DNA of 64,000 nt from Pseudomonadota bacterium (GCA_027624955.1 JAQBTG010000007.1:38542-102541), one strand, 5' to 3'; shown: positions 39,774-51,713, counted from the stretch's first letter. Notes: generated from the letters alone by a model not told the origin. Translations and numbers: made by a program.

Positions 39774-41267
39774 TTAGAGGCGCTGCCAGAGGTCGCTGTC
39801 GATAAGTTCTTCTTCTTGGGGTGGCGTGATCTCCTCCGCCGGGAACGCCTCGGCTTCCGCCTTAGATTCTTTTGCCTTGGCGCTTTCGGTTGGCGTCTGC
39901 GCCGGCGCCGGCACTACTTCATCTGCATCGTTGTCTGCGTCGCTTTCGGGCGAGGTCGACTCGAAGGGATCGAGGTCGCGGTCTTCAAACGCCGAACCGC
40001 CCGCCTGTTCCACTCGTGGCGGTACGACCGGGACGGTTTGGCTTGGTGAAATCGGCGCCTGGTAGTTTCCGAAGGGACTGCTCTGCGTATCGGAGAAACC
40101 TCGGCGCAAGGGCTTCGGCGGCATAGTCTCACGCAGCAATAGGATGCTGATCCGCCGATTGGAAGGTGCTTCCGGGTCCGCTTTGTTAAGCGGATCGGTG
40201 GCGGCCTTGCCGGTCACCGTGACCAGCCGTTCTTCCGGCACTCCGGCGGCGATGAGGGCGCGCCGGGTGGCATGGGCGCGGTCCGTGGAAAGTTCCCAAT
40301 TGCTGTATCCAGACCCAGCGCGATAGGGCGTCGCGTCGGTATGGCCAACGATGGCAATTTTGTTGGGGAGCTTTTTGATGGATTCGGCGATTTTGGCCAT
40401 CATCTCGTTTGTTTCCGTCATCATTTCAGCGCTGCCGAGCGGAAACATTGCGGTCTTTTGATCGTCGAGAAGTTGAATTCTGAGGCCTGCACCAATTTGC
40501 TCAACCCTGAGATTGTCTTTGTAGGGGCGCAAATTCAGGTCTTGGCTAAACAACGCCTGGAGTGCCGCCGCCGTTTTTTCAAAGCGCCGCTGTTCGCGCT
40601 GGGCAAATCGTCGTTCAGCACTACCGGCACCGTTTTCGCGCCGCTGCGCCGAGTCTCCGGTCACGCCCTGTTCGGGTCCGGCAATATTAGAAACACCAAG
40701 CTCCGCATCTGGGCCGTTCTTTTTATCGGCATGGGCGAGGAATTTTCCCTTGGCATCCTTGGCGTCGTTTTTATCCACGTTGCCCAAATGGGTGCCACCG
40801 CCCTGCTCTTGGTCATGCGCGTCGAGCGTGCCCATATGGCTGCCTGTCGTGCCTTCAATATCATGCGCCTCGACCGGCCCGCGCTGGACGAACGCACCTT
40901 CTTCTTCACTCCATTCTTCTTCGCTATTGCCGTCGCCATTTTCGAAGTTCGGCACACGCATGCCGAGTATGAGGCCGGGCTGTGACGAATTCGAGGCCAT
41001 CGCACCCTCGCTGTCGAGCGTGCGGCCGCCCAGGACGCCACCCGCGCCGCTCGTCGATACGCTGACGCTGGCAGGAGCGAAATAGTTGGAAATGGCCGTC
41101 CGCTGGTCTTCGGTCGTTGCGTTCAACAGCCACATGAGCAGGAAAAACGCCATCATGGCTGTCACGAAATCCGCGTAGGCTATTTTCCAGGCGCCGCCAT
41201 GAGCGGGCACATGGGCCGTCTTCTTGACCCTCTTAATAAAGATCAGTTCATTGACATTGGTGGCCAT
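39774..41267 (-). CDS. motB: Flagellar motor stator protein MotB, extended form
   Basis: Peptidoglycan-anchored stator subunit. 497 residues, against about 300 in E. coli. Order: cytoplasmic N terminus, one helix YADFVTAMMAFFLLMWLLNA with the proton-carrying Asp33, a long hydrophilic linker (about 60-240) with His/Asp-rich near-repeats (HMGTLDAHD and HLGNVDKND), the OmpA peptidoglycan-binding domain (about 255-380; GHTDATPYRAGSGYSNWELS, NRRISILL) and an acidic, Pro-rich tail of ~115 residues. Nine nt after motA. No other flagellar genes are in the window. Confidence 0.93.
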   Translation of the reverse strand: MATNVNELIFIKRVKKTAHVPAHGGAWKIAYADFVTAMMAFFLLMWLLNATTEDQRTAISNYFAPASVSVSTSGAGGVLGGRTLDSEGAMASNSSQPGLILGMRVPNFENGDGNSEEEWSEEEGAFVQRGPVEAHDIEGTTGSHMGTLDAHDQEQGGGTHLGNVDKNDAKDAKGKFLAHADKKNGPDAELGVSNIAGPEQGVTGDSAQRRENGAGSAERRFAQREQRRFEKTAAALQALFSQDLNLRPYKDNLRVEQIGAGLRIQLLDDQKTAMFPLGSAEMMTETNEMMAKIAESIKKLPNKIAIVGHTDATPYRAGSGYSNWELSTDRAHATRRALIAAGVPEERLVTVTGKAATDPLNKADPEAPSNRRISILLLRETMPPKPLRRGFSDTQSSPFGNYQAPISPSQTVPVVPPRVEQAGGSAFEDRDLDPFESTSPESDADNDADEVVPAPAQTPTESAKAKESKAEAEAFPAEEITPPQEEELIDSDLWQRL

Positions 41268-41276
41268 GGCGTCGGC

Positions 41277-42137
41277 CTATGTCGCGGGCAGTTCGGCGAC
41301 CGCCTCTTCGACATCGTAGAATGAAGGCCGCTCATGGGAGTAAAGCGTCTTGCGTGCAAATTCCACGCTGACGGCCGGTGCGTAGCCCTGCATATAGGCA
41401 AGCAGGCCGGCCTTCATGCAGACAAAATATTTGGTGTCCGTGTTGGAGCGGCCCTTAATTGCCGTCGCAATCGGGCCGACGAATCCGTAGGACAACAAAA
41501 CGCCGAGGAAGGTGCCGGCCAGCGCCGCACCGATGAGGTGGCCGAGAACCTCCGGCGGCTCGGTGATAGAGCCCATAGTATGAATCACACCTAGCACCGC
41601 GGCGATAATGCCGAGCGCTGGCATGGCTTCAGCGACCTTGTTGATGGCCTCAGATATTTCGAGCAGATCGTTGTGGTGTGTCTCGATCTCCTCGTCCATC
41701 AAAGTTTCCATTTCATGCGCCTTGTCCGATCCCAGGGTCATGAGACGGATATAGTCGCAGAGAAAGGTGACGGCGGTTTCGTCATTGTAAAATTTAGGAA
41801 ATTGTTGAAACAGGTCGCTTTCCGAAGGGTTCTCGACATGCTGTTCAAGCGCCAGCATGCCTTTCATCTGCACCAGTTTGAACACCGCGTACAGCAGCGT
41901 GAGCAATTCGAGAAAGCTGGCCTTGTTGTGACGCGGAGCTTTCAGTAAGCCCAACGTGGTTTTGAAGCAGGATATGATGACGGTCTTGGGATTGGCGATG
42001 ATGAAGGCGCCTACCGACGCGCCGACAATTATGATGAATTCGACCGGTTGAATCAGAATCTCAATATGGCCGCCCATCATGACGAAGCCGCCAATGACGC
42101 AAATGATAACCGTCAAGCTGCCAACGATTAACAGCAT
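41277..42137 (-). CDS. motA: Flagellar motor stator protein MotA
   Basis: Membrane part of the proton-driven stator. 286 residues with four helices: LLIVGSLTVIICVIGGFVMMGG, VEFIIIVGASVGAFIIA, MPALGIIAAVLGVIHTMGSI and GAALAGTFLGVLLSYGFVGPIA. The cytoplasmic loop contains the torque-generating charged region. It starts the motAB pair; ATG 42137 is preceded by GGGGTGAG. The 217-nt region upstream must hold the promoter, but I see no convincing -35/-10 pair there, so a flagellar sigma factor is possible. Confidence 0.96.
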   Translation of the reverse strand: MLLIVGSLTVIICVIGGFVMMGGHIEILIQPVEFIIIVGASVGAFIIANPKTVIISCFKTTLGLLKAPRHNKASFLELLTLLYAVFKLVQMKGMLALEQHVENPSESDLFQQFPKFYNDETAVTFLCDYIRLMTLGSDKAHEMETLMDEEIETHHNDLLEISEAINKVAEAMPALGIIAAVLGVIHTMGSITEPPEVLGHLIGAALAGTFLGVLLSYGFVGPIATAIKGRSNTDTKYFVCMKAGLLAYMQGYAPAVSVEFARKTLYSHERPSFYDVEEAVAELPAT

Positions 42138-42354
42138 CCAAACTCACCCCGCTTCAATCAATCCTCTGCGCCCACCGCCTTGTGGTGCGCGCCGAGATCG
42201 TTTGACGGCTCAACTTACCGCCGACAGGGTGAAAAAACGGTTAACCACGATATCCCGGAATTTGATGCCTCCCCGGAGGGGTCGTGACCAGATGAGTTGC
42301 GCGCGCCTGCGGCGCTCTGGCGGATTGCGCCGGCCAGCTGCGCGACGGTTCGTT

Positions 42355-44790
42355 TTATTGGCGCGGCGTGAGGCGGAGGGTTCCGATGTTGGTGGATTCA
42401 ATTTCCGCCCGATTCATCAGCAGCGGGACATATTCGCCGTCGCGCCACATCTCAGCGAAATCGCGGTAGTGCGACGAAAGCGGATTGCCGGACTGGCCGG
42501 TATTTTGAATAAATCGCGATTGCCCGAGCGGGTCCAAATCATAAATGGCGCGGTATGCCGGACCGTGATTTTGCACAAACGGTTCTTCTTCGTCGCGCAC
42601 CGTGAACCCGGCGGCGTTGACCGTATTGCGCGCGCCACCATTGGCCAACTGGACTTCAAACAATTTACCAATCAGCGGGACACGGCCCAGAACCTCATGG
42701 TCGCTGTGTGCGTAATGCGCCTCGCCCCACGCCCAGCCGTCCATATTCTCACCGTAGCGGCTAGCCAGGTAATCGAGCGCCTGGTCAAGCGCGGTACCGA
42801 CGGCGGCGGCGCAATCCTCTTTCGAGGCGGTTGCCGTATCGTCACACCAGGCGCCGCCGGGCTTCAGTGCGTCAAAAATAGCACTCTCGCGGATCGTGAA
42901 ATAATCGCGAAATGTGGCGCCTAATTCGTCGGCGAAGAGAACACGCATCAATTCGCGTAGCCAGGCCATGTAGATCAGTGGCTCGGCCCTCTCAGCCGCC
43001 ATGACATGATCCCACGCCGCCAAACGGATCAATGCGTCTTGCGCCGCTTCGCTGCCGGGCGGCACCAAGGTCAGCAGCCGTGGCAATAAAAATTTTGCCG
43101 CCAGGGACACGGTGTCCGCCTGGATCGCGGCGAAGCTCTCTTTATCGTGCGAATCCGATCCGCCGAGCAGTGCTTCGATTCGCACTGCGCGGTGTGGTGG
43201 CGACCAGTCGCGCGTGATGAAATAAGGATAATGCAGTCCGACAACTTTGTTGTTGGCCGTGACGATCTGACCAGAGCGTGGGTTGAATAGGCGCGGCAGA
43301 CCCGCATAGGGGATGAACCCCTCCCAGTCTTGCTCGCCGGTCCAGCCCTTCGCCGGCATCCAGCCATTGCCCGAGCGCCGAATCGGCACCCGGCCGGGCG
43401 CGATATAGCCGATGTTGCCGTGAATATCGGCAAACACGATATTCTGCTGCGGCGCGTGAAAATCGCGCAAGACGGCGGTGAAGCTGCCCCAATCTTCAGC
43501 CAGTCCGATGCGCGTCGCGGCTTGCGCGCTGAGATCGTCGTCGCGGAGCGCCGTCCAGGCGAACGCCACGGCGTGCCCGGTTGGGAGAAATTCACTGCTG
43601 CCGCGGATGGTGTCGGAAACGATCGGGCCATGGCGCGTCTCACGCACGCTGAGTTCCACATTCTTGCCGTCTTTAACCCAGATGGTTTCCTGGCGCGTCT
43701 CGAATGGCGCGCTGCCGCCCGGAACAAGATATCTATGGGGATCGTCCGGATGGAGGCGCTCAATGAAGAGGTCCTGCACATCTGGATTGGTGTTGGTAAA
43801 GCCCCAGGCGAAATTCGGCGTACGTCCAAGCACCGGCATCGGCAAGCCGGGTAGGGTGGCGCCCGCAACATCCATGCCCGGCGCGCTCATATGGGCAAGA
43901 TACCAGAGGCTCGGGATTTGCAGGCCCAAATGAGGATCATTAGCTAGGAGCGTGCTGCCGCTCTTGGTATGCTCGCCCGAGAGCACCCAGTTGTTGGAGC
44001 CCAGGCCTTCGGGCGGGCGCGGCGGCAGGAGGGCGGCGAGAGCTTCCCAAGGCAGATCGGGCAGCGCTTGGCTCTCTAACACCGCCGGGCCGTCCCCCGG
44101 ATACCCCGGCCAGAGCGCGGCGATCTGGTCTGCGTTGAGTATTTTCGCCATGCGGGCGCGGAGCGCTTCATCCAGGGCATTGCCGGCTAAATCCCACGCC
44201 ATCATCTTCATCCAGACGATGCTGTCGGCCGGTCGCCAAGGCTCAGGCTCGTGCGAAATCAGCAAAAATTCGAGCGGCAGCGGCCCCTCGCGCGAGGCCA
44301 GGAAGCTGTTCACACCGGCCGCATACGCCTTAAAAATATCCTGTGTTTCGGCATCGAGGTTTTCGAACGTCCGCTCTGCCGCGCGGTAGACGCCAAGCGT
44401 GCGCAAAAAACGGTCGTAGCCAAGCGATTCTGCGCCGAACAATTCAGATAGCCGCCCGGCGCCGATGCGGCGTTGAAATTCCATCTGCCACAGGCGGTCT
44501 TGGGCATGAACGAAGCCCATCGCGAACGCCGCGTCTTCGACCGACTCGGCATAGATATGCGGGATCGCATGGGCGTCGCGGATCACCTCCACCTCGCCCT
44601 TGAGGCCGGCGAGCTGCACCTCGCCGTCGATCTCGGGGAGAGAACCGCGCAACCAAATATAGCCTCCCGCCAAAACAATGATAACGAGCAGGACAAGGGC
44701 GCCTAATCCGCCGAACGGCCACCACCAACGAAATCCCCGGCGCCGGCTTTGCAGGCCAAACTGGCCTTTGCGTTTACGCTTTCTAGCCAT
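42355..44790 (-). CDS. Penicillin acylase family N-terminal nucleophile amidase
   Basis: 811-residue precursor. Residues 1-25 are strongly basic, then a helix (GGLGALVLLVIIVLAGGYIWL) anchors or exports it, so the enzyme probably works in the periplasm. Autocatalytic cleavage is expected before Ser265 in EGLGSNNWVLSG, giving an alpha chain of ~240 and a beta chain of ~545 residues; NDPHLGL follows as in the family. Members cleave penicillins, acyl-homoserine lactones or other amides; the actual substrate is not evident. A class III CoA-transferase gene lies 9 nt upstream on the same strand and may share the transcript. Confidence 0.93.
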   Translation of the reverse strand: MARKRKRKGQFGLQSRRRGFRWWWPFGGLGALVLLVIIVLAGGYIWLRGSLPEIDGEVQLAGLKGEVEVIRDAHAIPHIYAESVEDAAFAMGFVHAQDRLWQMEFQRRIGAGRLSELFGAESLGYDRFLRTLGVYRAAERTFENLDAETQDIFKAYAAGVNSFLASREGPLPLEFLLISHEPEPWRPADSIVWMKMMAWDLAGNALDEALRARMAKILNADQIAALWPGYPGDGPAVLESQALPDLPWEALAALLPPRPPEGLGSNNWVLSGEHTKSGSTLLANDPHLGLQIPSLWYLAHMSAPGMDVAGATLPGLPMPVLGRTPNFAWGFTNTNPDVQDLFIERLHPDDPHRYLVPGGSAPFETRQETIWVKDGKNVELSVRETRHGPIVSDTIRGSSEFLPTGHAVAFAWTALRDDDLSAQAATRIGLAEDWGSFTAVLRDFHAPQQNIVFADIHGNIGYIAPGRVPIRRSGNGWMPAKGWTGEQDWEGFIPYAGLPRLFNPRSGQIVTANNKVVGLHYPYFITRDWSPPHRAVRIEALLGGSDSHDKESFAAIQADTVSLAAKFLLPRLLTLVPPGSEAAQDALIRLAAWDHVMAAERAEPLIYMAWLRELMRVLFADELGATFRDYFTIRESAIFDALKPGGAWCDDTATASKEDCAAAVGTALDQALDYLASRYGENMDGWAWGEAHYAHSDHEVLGRVPLIGKLFEVQLANGGARNTVNAAGFTVRDEEEPFVQNHGPAYRAIYDLDPLGQSRFIQNTGQSGNPLSSHYRDFAEMWRDGEYVPLLMNRAEIESTNIGTLRLTPRQ

Positions 44791-44799
44791 GGCGCGGTG

Positions 44800-45951
44800 T
44801 CACTCCTTGAGGCCGTCCAAGATGCTGGCGCGGTGTTGATCAAGGCCGGGCGCGGGCTGGCGGCTGGTCGGGTCATCGAAAGCCGATAGCTTGATCGGGT
44901 TGCCTGCCATACGGAGCGGCCCGGCTTGCGGGTCGTTGGTCTCGATCACCATGTTGCGGGCGGCGATTTGCGGATCATTCAGCACTTGCTCGACATTATT
45001 AATTGGTGCGGCCGGGACGCCGGCTTTGGTGAGTATGTCGAGCCAATGCTCCGTCGGCTGCTGTTTCAACTGCGCTTCCAGCGCCACGCGCAATTCTTCC
45101 ACATGTTCGCCGCGCGCCGCATTGTCCTTAAAGCGCGCTTCGCTGGCCAGCTCGGGGCGGGCCAGGGCCTTGCACAATGTTGCGAACAGCGCGTCATTGC
45201 CGGCGGTGATGATGACATGACCGTTCGCCGTCTCATAGCTTTGGAAGGGGACGATGGTGGGGTGGCGCGCACCCAGCGGGCCCGGCACCTCGCCGGTGGC
45301 AAAATAGCGCGCTAAGGCGTTCTCTAGGATCGCCAATTGGCAATCGAGCATCGCGACATCAATTTTCATGCCTTCGCCGCTGGTTGTGCGATGATGCAGC
45401 GCGCTCGAAATGCCGATGGCGGTAAACAGGCCCGCAGTGATATCGCCGATCGACGTGCCGACCCGGGTTGGCGGCCCGCCAGGATGGCCGGTCAGGCTCA
45501 TCACGCCGCCTAAGCCCTGGACCACCATGTCGTAGGCCGGGCGCTCGGCATAGGGGCCAGTGTGGCCGAATCCTGAACAGGCGGCATAGATCAGCCGTGG
45601 GAAGCGTGGATGTAGGCTTTCCCAGCCATAGCCGAGGCGCTCCATGGTGCCGCCGCGGTAATTCTCAACCAGTATGTCTGCATCTTCTAACAGGGCCTCG
45701 AAGATCGTGCGGTCGGCATCGTCTTTGAGGTTCAGGGCCAGGCTCTCCTTACCCCGGTTGACCGACATGAAATAGGCCGATTTATCATTAATGAACGGGC
45801 CGAAGGCGCGCGCATCATCGCCTTTTTCGGGCACCTCCACCTTGATCACTCGGGCCCCGAGATCGGCCAGCACCATGGTGCAATAAGGCCCCGCGAGGAC
45901 CCGTGTCAGATCGATAATCGTAATGCCGTTGAGGGGCCCAGGAACCGCCAT
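44800..45951 (-). CDS. Class III (CaiB/BaiF) CoA-transferase
   Basis: 383 residues. Transfers CoA between carboxylic acids through an aspartyl-CoA intermediate; the conserved Asp is Asp170 in TRVGTSIGDITAGLFTA. GITIIDLTRVLAGPYCTMVLADLGARVIKVE and ADILVENYRGGTMERLGYG are the N-terminal signatures, and IDVAMLDCQLAILENALARY and GVPAAPINNVEQVLNDPQ follow. Acid specificity is not visible. Divergent from the alpha/beta hydrolase gene, with 120 nt between them; the penicillin-acylase gene follows downstream. Confidence 0.93.
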   Translation of the reverse strand: MAVPGPLNGITIIDLTRVLAGPYCTMVLADLGARVIKVEVPEKGDDARAFGPFINDKSAYFMSVNRGKESLALNLKDDADRTIFEALLEDADILVENYRGGTMERLGYGWESLHPRFPRLIYAACSGFGHTGPYAERPAYDMVVQGLGGVMSLTGHPGGPPTRVGTSIGDITAGLFTAIGISSALHHRTTSGEGMKIDVAMLDCQLAILENALARYFATGEVPGPLGARHPTIVPFQSYETANGHVIITAGNDALFATLCKALARPELASEARFKDNAARGEHVEELRVALEAQLKQQPTEHWLDILTKAGVPAAPINNVEQVLNDPQIAARNMVIETNDPQAGPLRMAGNPIKLSAFDDPTSRQPAPGLDQHRASILDGLKE

Positions 45952-46071
45952 ATCAAATCTGCATCCTTGTTGCTTTAGATTTTCTGGCCGGGATGATACA
46001 CGCTATTCGCCGATCTGGCGCGTCTCTGCATATCGGACTGGCGCACCTATGGATTTAGGAATTTTAACATC

Positions 46072-48038
<1,967 letters not shown>

Positions 48039-48096
48039 TTAACCAATCACCGCCAGGCTCTTTCGCACGCCTCGGCGGGCCAGTAAAGTGCCTGCC

Positions 48097-49236
48097 ATGG
48101 ATTTCCAATTGAACCCCGAGCAGACAGCGTTTCAGGAAATGGCACGTGATTTTGCTGCGAGCGAATTCGCGCCGCATGCCGCTGCGTGGGACCGCGACAA
48201 AATATTTCCCGTGGCCGCCTTACGAAAAGCCGCGGCGCTCGGATTCGGCGGCATCTATGTGGCCGAGGACGTCGGTGGTTCCGGCCTCACGCGCCTCGAC
48301 GCGGCGTTGATTTTCGAGGCTCTGGCCGGCGCTTGCGCCTCCACCGCGGCTTATATCTCGATTCACAATATGGCCACTTGGATGGTCGATGCCTTTGCCG
48401 ACGACGCACTGCGCCGGCGCCTGCTGCCAGGCCTTAGCTCGATGGAATTGCTCGCCAGCTATTGCCTCACCGAGCCAGACTCGGGCTCGGACGCCGCCGC
48501 CCTTAAGACTCGGGCGGTGCAAGACGGCGATGACTATGTGCTGAACGGTTCCAAAGCGTTTATTTCGGGCGCAGGATCGACCGATGTTTACGTCACCATG
48601 GTGCGCACCGGCGGCGCCGGGGCCGAAGGTATCACTTGTCTCGCCATCGAGAAGAACTCACCCGGTCTTAGCTTTGGGGCGCAGGAAAACAAGCTCGGCT
48701 GGCATAGTCAGCCGACGGCGATGGTCAATTTTGAGGATTGCCGTGTGCCGGTGGCCAGCCGCATCGGCGCGGAAGGCCAGGGCTTCCGCATCGCCATGGC
48801 CGGACTTGATGGCGGACGCATCAATATCGCCGCCTGTTCGCTCGGCGCGGCGGCAGCCAGCCTGGAGATCGCGCGTCAGCATCTTTTGGTGCGTGAACAA
48901 TTCGGGCGAAAGCTCGCTGATTTCCAAGCGCTGCAATTCAAACTCGCTGATATGGCGACCGAGCTGGAAGCGGCGCGGCTGATGATTTATAACGCCGCCA
49001 GCAAGCTCGACAACAGTGCGCCGGATAAAACCCAAGCCTGCGCGATGGCCAAGCGCTTCGCCACCGATGCCGGGTTTAGTATCTGCAACGATGCCTTGCA
49101 GCTTCTTGGCGGATACGGCTATTTGATGGATCACCCGGTTGAGCGCCATTTGCGCGATCTCCGTGTGCATCAGATTCTCGAGGGCACCAACGAAATTATG
49201 CGCGTCATCATCGCGCGCAAACTATTGCAAGAATAG
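48097..49236 (+). CDS. Isobutyryl-CoA dehydrogenase-like acyl-CoA dehydrogenase
   Basis: Probably oxidises isobutyryl-CoA to methacrylyl-CoA in valine breakdown. 379 residues from ATG 48097 ([20 protein letters not shown]); GTG 48088 is an alternative. FAD and substrate motifs: [38 protein letters not shown] and [21 protein letters not shown]. The catalytic Glu is in [11 protein letters not shown] near the end. Assignment to the isobutyryl type rests on the ACAD8-like [12 protein letters not shown] segment and on the next two genes, which catalyse the following steps except for the hydratase. Confidence 0.9.
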   Translation: MDFQLNPEQTAFQEMARDFAASEFAPHAAAWDRDKIFPVAALRKAAALGFGGIYVAEDVGGSGLTRLDAALIFEALAGACASTAAYISIHNMATWMVDAFADDALRRRLLPGLSSMELLASYCLTEPDSGSDAAALKTRAVQDGDDYVLNGSKAFISGAGSTDVYVTMVRTGGAGAEGITCLAIEKNSPGLSFGAQENKLGWHSQPTAMVNFEDCRVPVASRIGAEGQGFRIAMAGLDGGRINIAACSLGAAAASLEIARQHLLVREQFGRKLADFQALQFKLADMATELEAARLMIYNAASKLDNSAPDKTQACAMAKRFATDAGFSICNDALQLLGGYGYLMDHPVERHLRDLRVHQILEGTNEIMRVIIARKLLQE

Positions 49237-49246
49237 AAAGGATTAC

Positions 49247-50341
49247 GTGACGCAAGAGGATTCAAACGCGGCGGACGGCGATATCGTCTTTTCCCGGGAC
49301 GGCGGCTTGGCGGGTGTGACCCTAAACCGGCCGCAAGCGCTCAACGCGCTGACCCAACCGATGGCGATCGCCCTCGACGCACAGTTGCGGGAATGGCAGG
49401 GGGATCCGGCGGTCCGTGCCGTGGCAATCAGGGGCGCGGCGCGCGAAGATGGCCGCGTGCCGTTCTGCTCAGGCGGCGACATCCGTTTTTTGCACCAGCA
49501 GCAGAACGATCCAACGCGCCAGTTTGCAATTACGTTTTATGAGCAAGAGTATCGCCTGAATACGCTGGTCTATCGCTTTACTAAGCCCTATGTGGCGTTG
49601 ATCGACGGCGTCGTCATGGGCGGTGGCGTTGGTATCTCATTTCATGGGTCACACCGGGTGATGAGCGAGCACGCCCTGTTCGCCATGCCGGAAACCGGTA
49701 TCGGCCTCTTTCCCGATGTCGGCGCGACGTATTTTCTGCCGCGGTGTCCGGGCCGGATGGGCCTCTATATGGGCCTCTCAGGTGCACGCGTCGGCGTCGC
49801 CGACGCGCTCTATCTTGGCCTCGCCACGCATCATGTGCCGAGTGCCCGCATGGCCGAGTTCGAAGCCGCGCTGGCCGCCGCTGATCTCTCGGGCAATGCC
49901 AAAAGCGCCATCGATGCGGTGCTTGGAGATTTCAGCGCCGATCCAGGAGACGCGCCGCTGGCAGACCGTCAAGCTGACGTAGATCGCTGCTTTGCCGCCG
50001 ATTCGGTAGAGGCAATCCTTGTCAATTTGGCCGCCGAAGGCTCGCCCTGGGCCGAGGAAACTCGCACCACCTTGCTGGAGAAATCGCCGACCAGCCTGAA
50101 AATCACTTTCCGCCAATTGACGCAATATAGCGATCTCGATTTTGAGGCGGCGATGAAGGTCGAATACCGCATGGCCATCCGCTGCAATTTTTCGCATGAA
50201 TTCTATGAAGGTATCCGCGCCCAGATCATCGACAAGGACCGCCAGCCCAAATGGCTCCCGGCGCGTCTCGAAGATGTTGGCGAGGAGCTGATAGAAAGCT
50301 ATTTCCAGCCGCCGGCAAGCGGCGACATGACGTTTGAATAG
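49247..50341 (+). CDS. 3-hydroxyisobutyryl-CoA hydrolase
   Basis: Crotonase-fold hydrolase that releases 3-hydroxyisobutyrate from its CoA ester and so limits methacrylyl-CoA toxicity. 364 residues from GTG 49247 with AAGGA just upstream; the frame to 49139 is only overlap. VTLNRPQALNALTQPMA, FCSGGDIRFLHQQ, GVVMGGGVGISFHGSHRV and AMPETGIGLFPDVGATYFLPRCPG are the HIBCH signatures, including the Glu in MPETGIG used for thioester cleavage. Eleven nt before mmsB. Confidence 0.94.
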   Translation: MTQEDSNAADGDIVFSRDGGLAGVTLNRPQALNALTQPMAIALDAQLREWQGDPAVRAVAIRGAAREDGRVPFCSGGDIRFLHQQQNDPTRQFAITFYEQEYRLNTLVYRFTKPYVALIDGVVMGGGVGISFHGSHRVMSEHALFAMPETGIGLFPDVGATYFLPRCPGRMGLYMGLSGARVGVADALYLGLATHHVPSARMAEFEAALAAADLSGNAKSAIDAVLGDFSADPGDAPLADRQADVDRCFAADSVEAILVNLAAEGSPWAEETRTTLLEKSPTSLKITFRQLTQYSDLDFEAAMKVEYRMAIRCNFSHEFYEGIRAQIIDKDRQPKWLPARLEDVGEELIESYFQPPASGDMTFE

Positions 50342-50352
50342 GAGAGAAACAA

Positions 50353-51243
50353 ATGGCTGACATCGGCTTTATCGGAGCAGGCAATATGGGTGGGCCGATG
50401 CTCGCCAATCTGGTCAAAGCGGGCCATGCGGTGACAGCTTTCGACCTTGCGCAAGCGGCGCTCGATGCTGCGCAAGGCGCCGGCGCAGCGCTGGCGACGA
50501 CCCCCGGCGACGCGGCCGCGGGCCGCGACACGGTGATCACCATGCTGCCGGCCGGCACGCATGTGCACGAAGTTTATACCTCTGCGGGCGGCGTGCTGGA
50601 ACGTGCCGCCGAAGGCACGTTGTTGATCGATTGTTCGACCATCGATGTGACCACGGCGCGCGCAGTTTGCCAGGCGGCGGCGGCGCGCGGTCTCGAGATG
50701 CTCGATGCGCCTGTGTCTGGCGGCGTCGCCGGTGCGGCGGCGGGCGCGCTTACTTTTATGGTTGGTGGCACCGATAGCGCCTTCGCCCGCGCTGAGCCGG
50801 TATTAGAGCCGATGGCCAAGACGGTGGTGCATGCCGGTCCCTCAGGCAACGGTCAAACCGCCAAGATCTGCAATAATATGATGCTTGCCGCCGGCATGAT
50901 CGTCACCTCCGAGGCGTTCGCCCTTGCCGATCGCCTGGGGCTGGAGCGCCAGACCATGTTCGACATCGTTTCCAGCGCCACCGGCCAATGTTGGGCGCTG
51001 ACCAGCTATTGCCCGGTGCCGGGGCCGGTGCCGACGTCGCCGGCCAACCGCGATTATCAGCCCGGCTTCACGGCGGCGATGATGAACAAGGATCTCAAGC
51101 TGGCCCAGCAGGCGGCGGAAAGCGCCGGCGCCGCCACGCCGATCGGTGCTGAGGCGGCCCGCCTGTATGCCAAATTCTGTGACGCCGGAAACGAATCCCT
51201 CGACTTCTCCGCTATCTTCAAACTGATCGATCAGGGCCGTTAG
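50353..51243 (+). CDS. mmsB: 3-hydroxyisobutyrate dehydrogenase
   Basis: NAD+-dependent oxidation of 3-hydroxyisobutyrate to methylmalonate semialdehyde. 296 residues. DIGFIGAGNMGGPMLANLVKAGH is the Rossmann motif, LDAPVSGGVAGAAAGALTFMVGG the substrate loop, and NGQTAKICNNMMLA holds the catalytic Lys. GAGAG lies directly upstream. Third gene of a valine-catabolic series; mmsA (methylmalonate-semialdehyde dehydrogenase) and the enoyl hydratase are not in the window. Convergent 4-nt overlap with the DUF488 gene. Confidence 0.95.
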   Translation: MADIGFIGAGNMGGPMLANLVKAGHAVTAFDLAQAALDAAQGAGAALATTPGDAAAGRDTVITMLPAGTHVHEVYTSAGGVLERAAEGTLLIDCSTIDVTTARAVCQAAAARGLEMLDAPVSGGVAGAAAGALTFMVGGTDSAFARAEPVLEPMAKTVVHAGPSGNGQTAKICNNMMLAAGMIVTSEAFALADRLGLERQTMFDIVSSATGQCWALTSYCPVPGPVPTSPANRDYQPGFTAAMMNKDLKLAQQAAESAGAATPIGAEAARLYAKFCDAGNESLDFSAIFKLIDQGR

Positions 51244-51713
51244 TCGTCCGCGAATAGGGAGAATTGCGCCGTAGAGGCGGCATTCAGCGCAGCGTCCGAT
51301 ACAAGTCGACCGTCGCCGCGGATATGGACAATCTCGACACCGAGCTCGGTGAGCGGCCTGCCTAATAATTGTTTGCGGTGGCAGCGCGATGGGTCTTCCT
51401 CGGCGCACATCATCGCGATCTGCTCGCGCTCCGCTAATTCCGCCAGTTCGCCGATGCGGGTGCGAAACGCCGGTGCGGCGGTGTCGCCATCGTTCTTGCC
51501 GCCCAGCTCCTTGCCGAACCAAAGATAGCCGAGGCCCGCTGCCGTCGCCGATTCCTGCAATTCAGCGCGGTTGAAATGTGGCAAGCGGCGCGACGATGGC
51601 CAGGAGCGCACATCAATCAGTATCGAGATTTCATGGGCGGCCAGCAGGCTAAGGAACTTGTCGAGCGAATGATTGGAATGGCCGATTGTGTGGAGAATTC
51701 GCTCACCGCTCAT
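51240..51713 (-). CDS. DUF488 family protein
   Basis: 157 residues, uncharacterised family. Signatures: ILHTIGHSNHSLDKFLSLL, LIDVRSWPSSRRLPHFNRAEL and IAMMCAEEDPSRCHRKQLL. The conserved Cys and His in CAEEDPSRCHR and the Arg/Ser in DVRSWPSSR suggest a nucleic-acid or nucleotide-related or redox role, but none is proven. It diverges from the molybdopterin oxidoreductase gene with an 84-nt shared upstream region. Confidence 0.88.
   Translation of the reverse strand: MSGERILHTIGHSNHSLDKFLSLLAAHEISILIDVRSWPSSRRLPHFNRAELQESATAAGLGYLWFGKELGGKNDGDTAAPAFRTRIGELAELAEREQIAMMCAEEDPSRCHRKQLLGRPLTELGVEIVHIRGDGRLVSDAALNAASTAQFSLFADD

Noticed and set aside
42239..42246. CtrA-like GGTTAACC site upstream of motA
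   Set aside because: A single palindromic half-site without the paired TTAA spacing; such octamers occur by chance.
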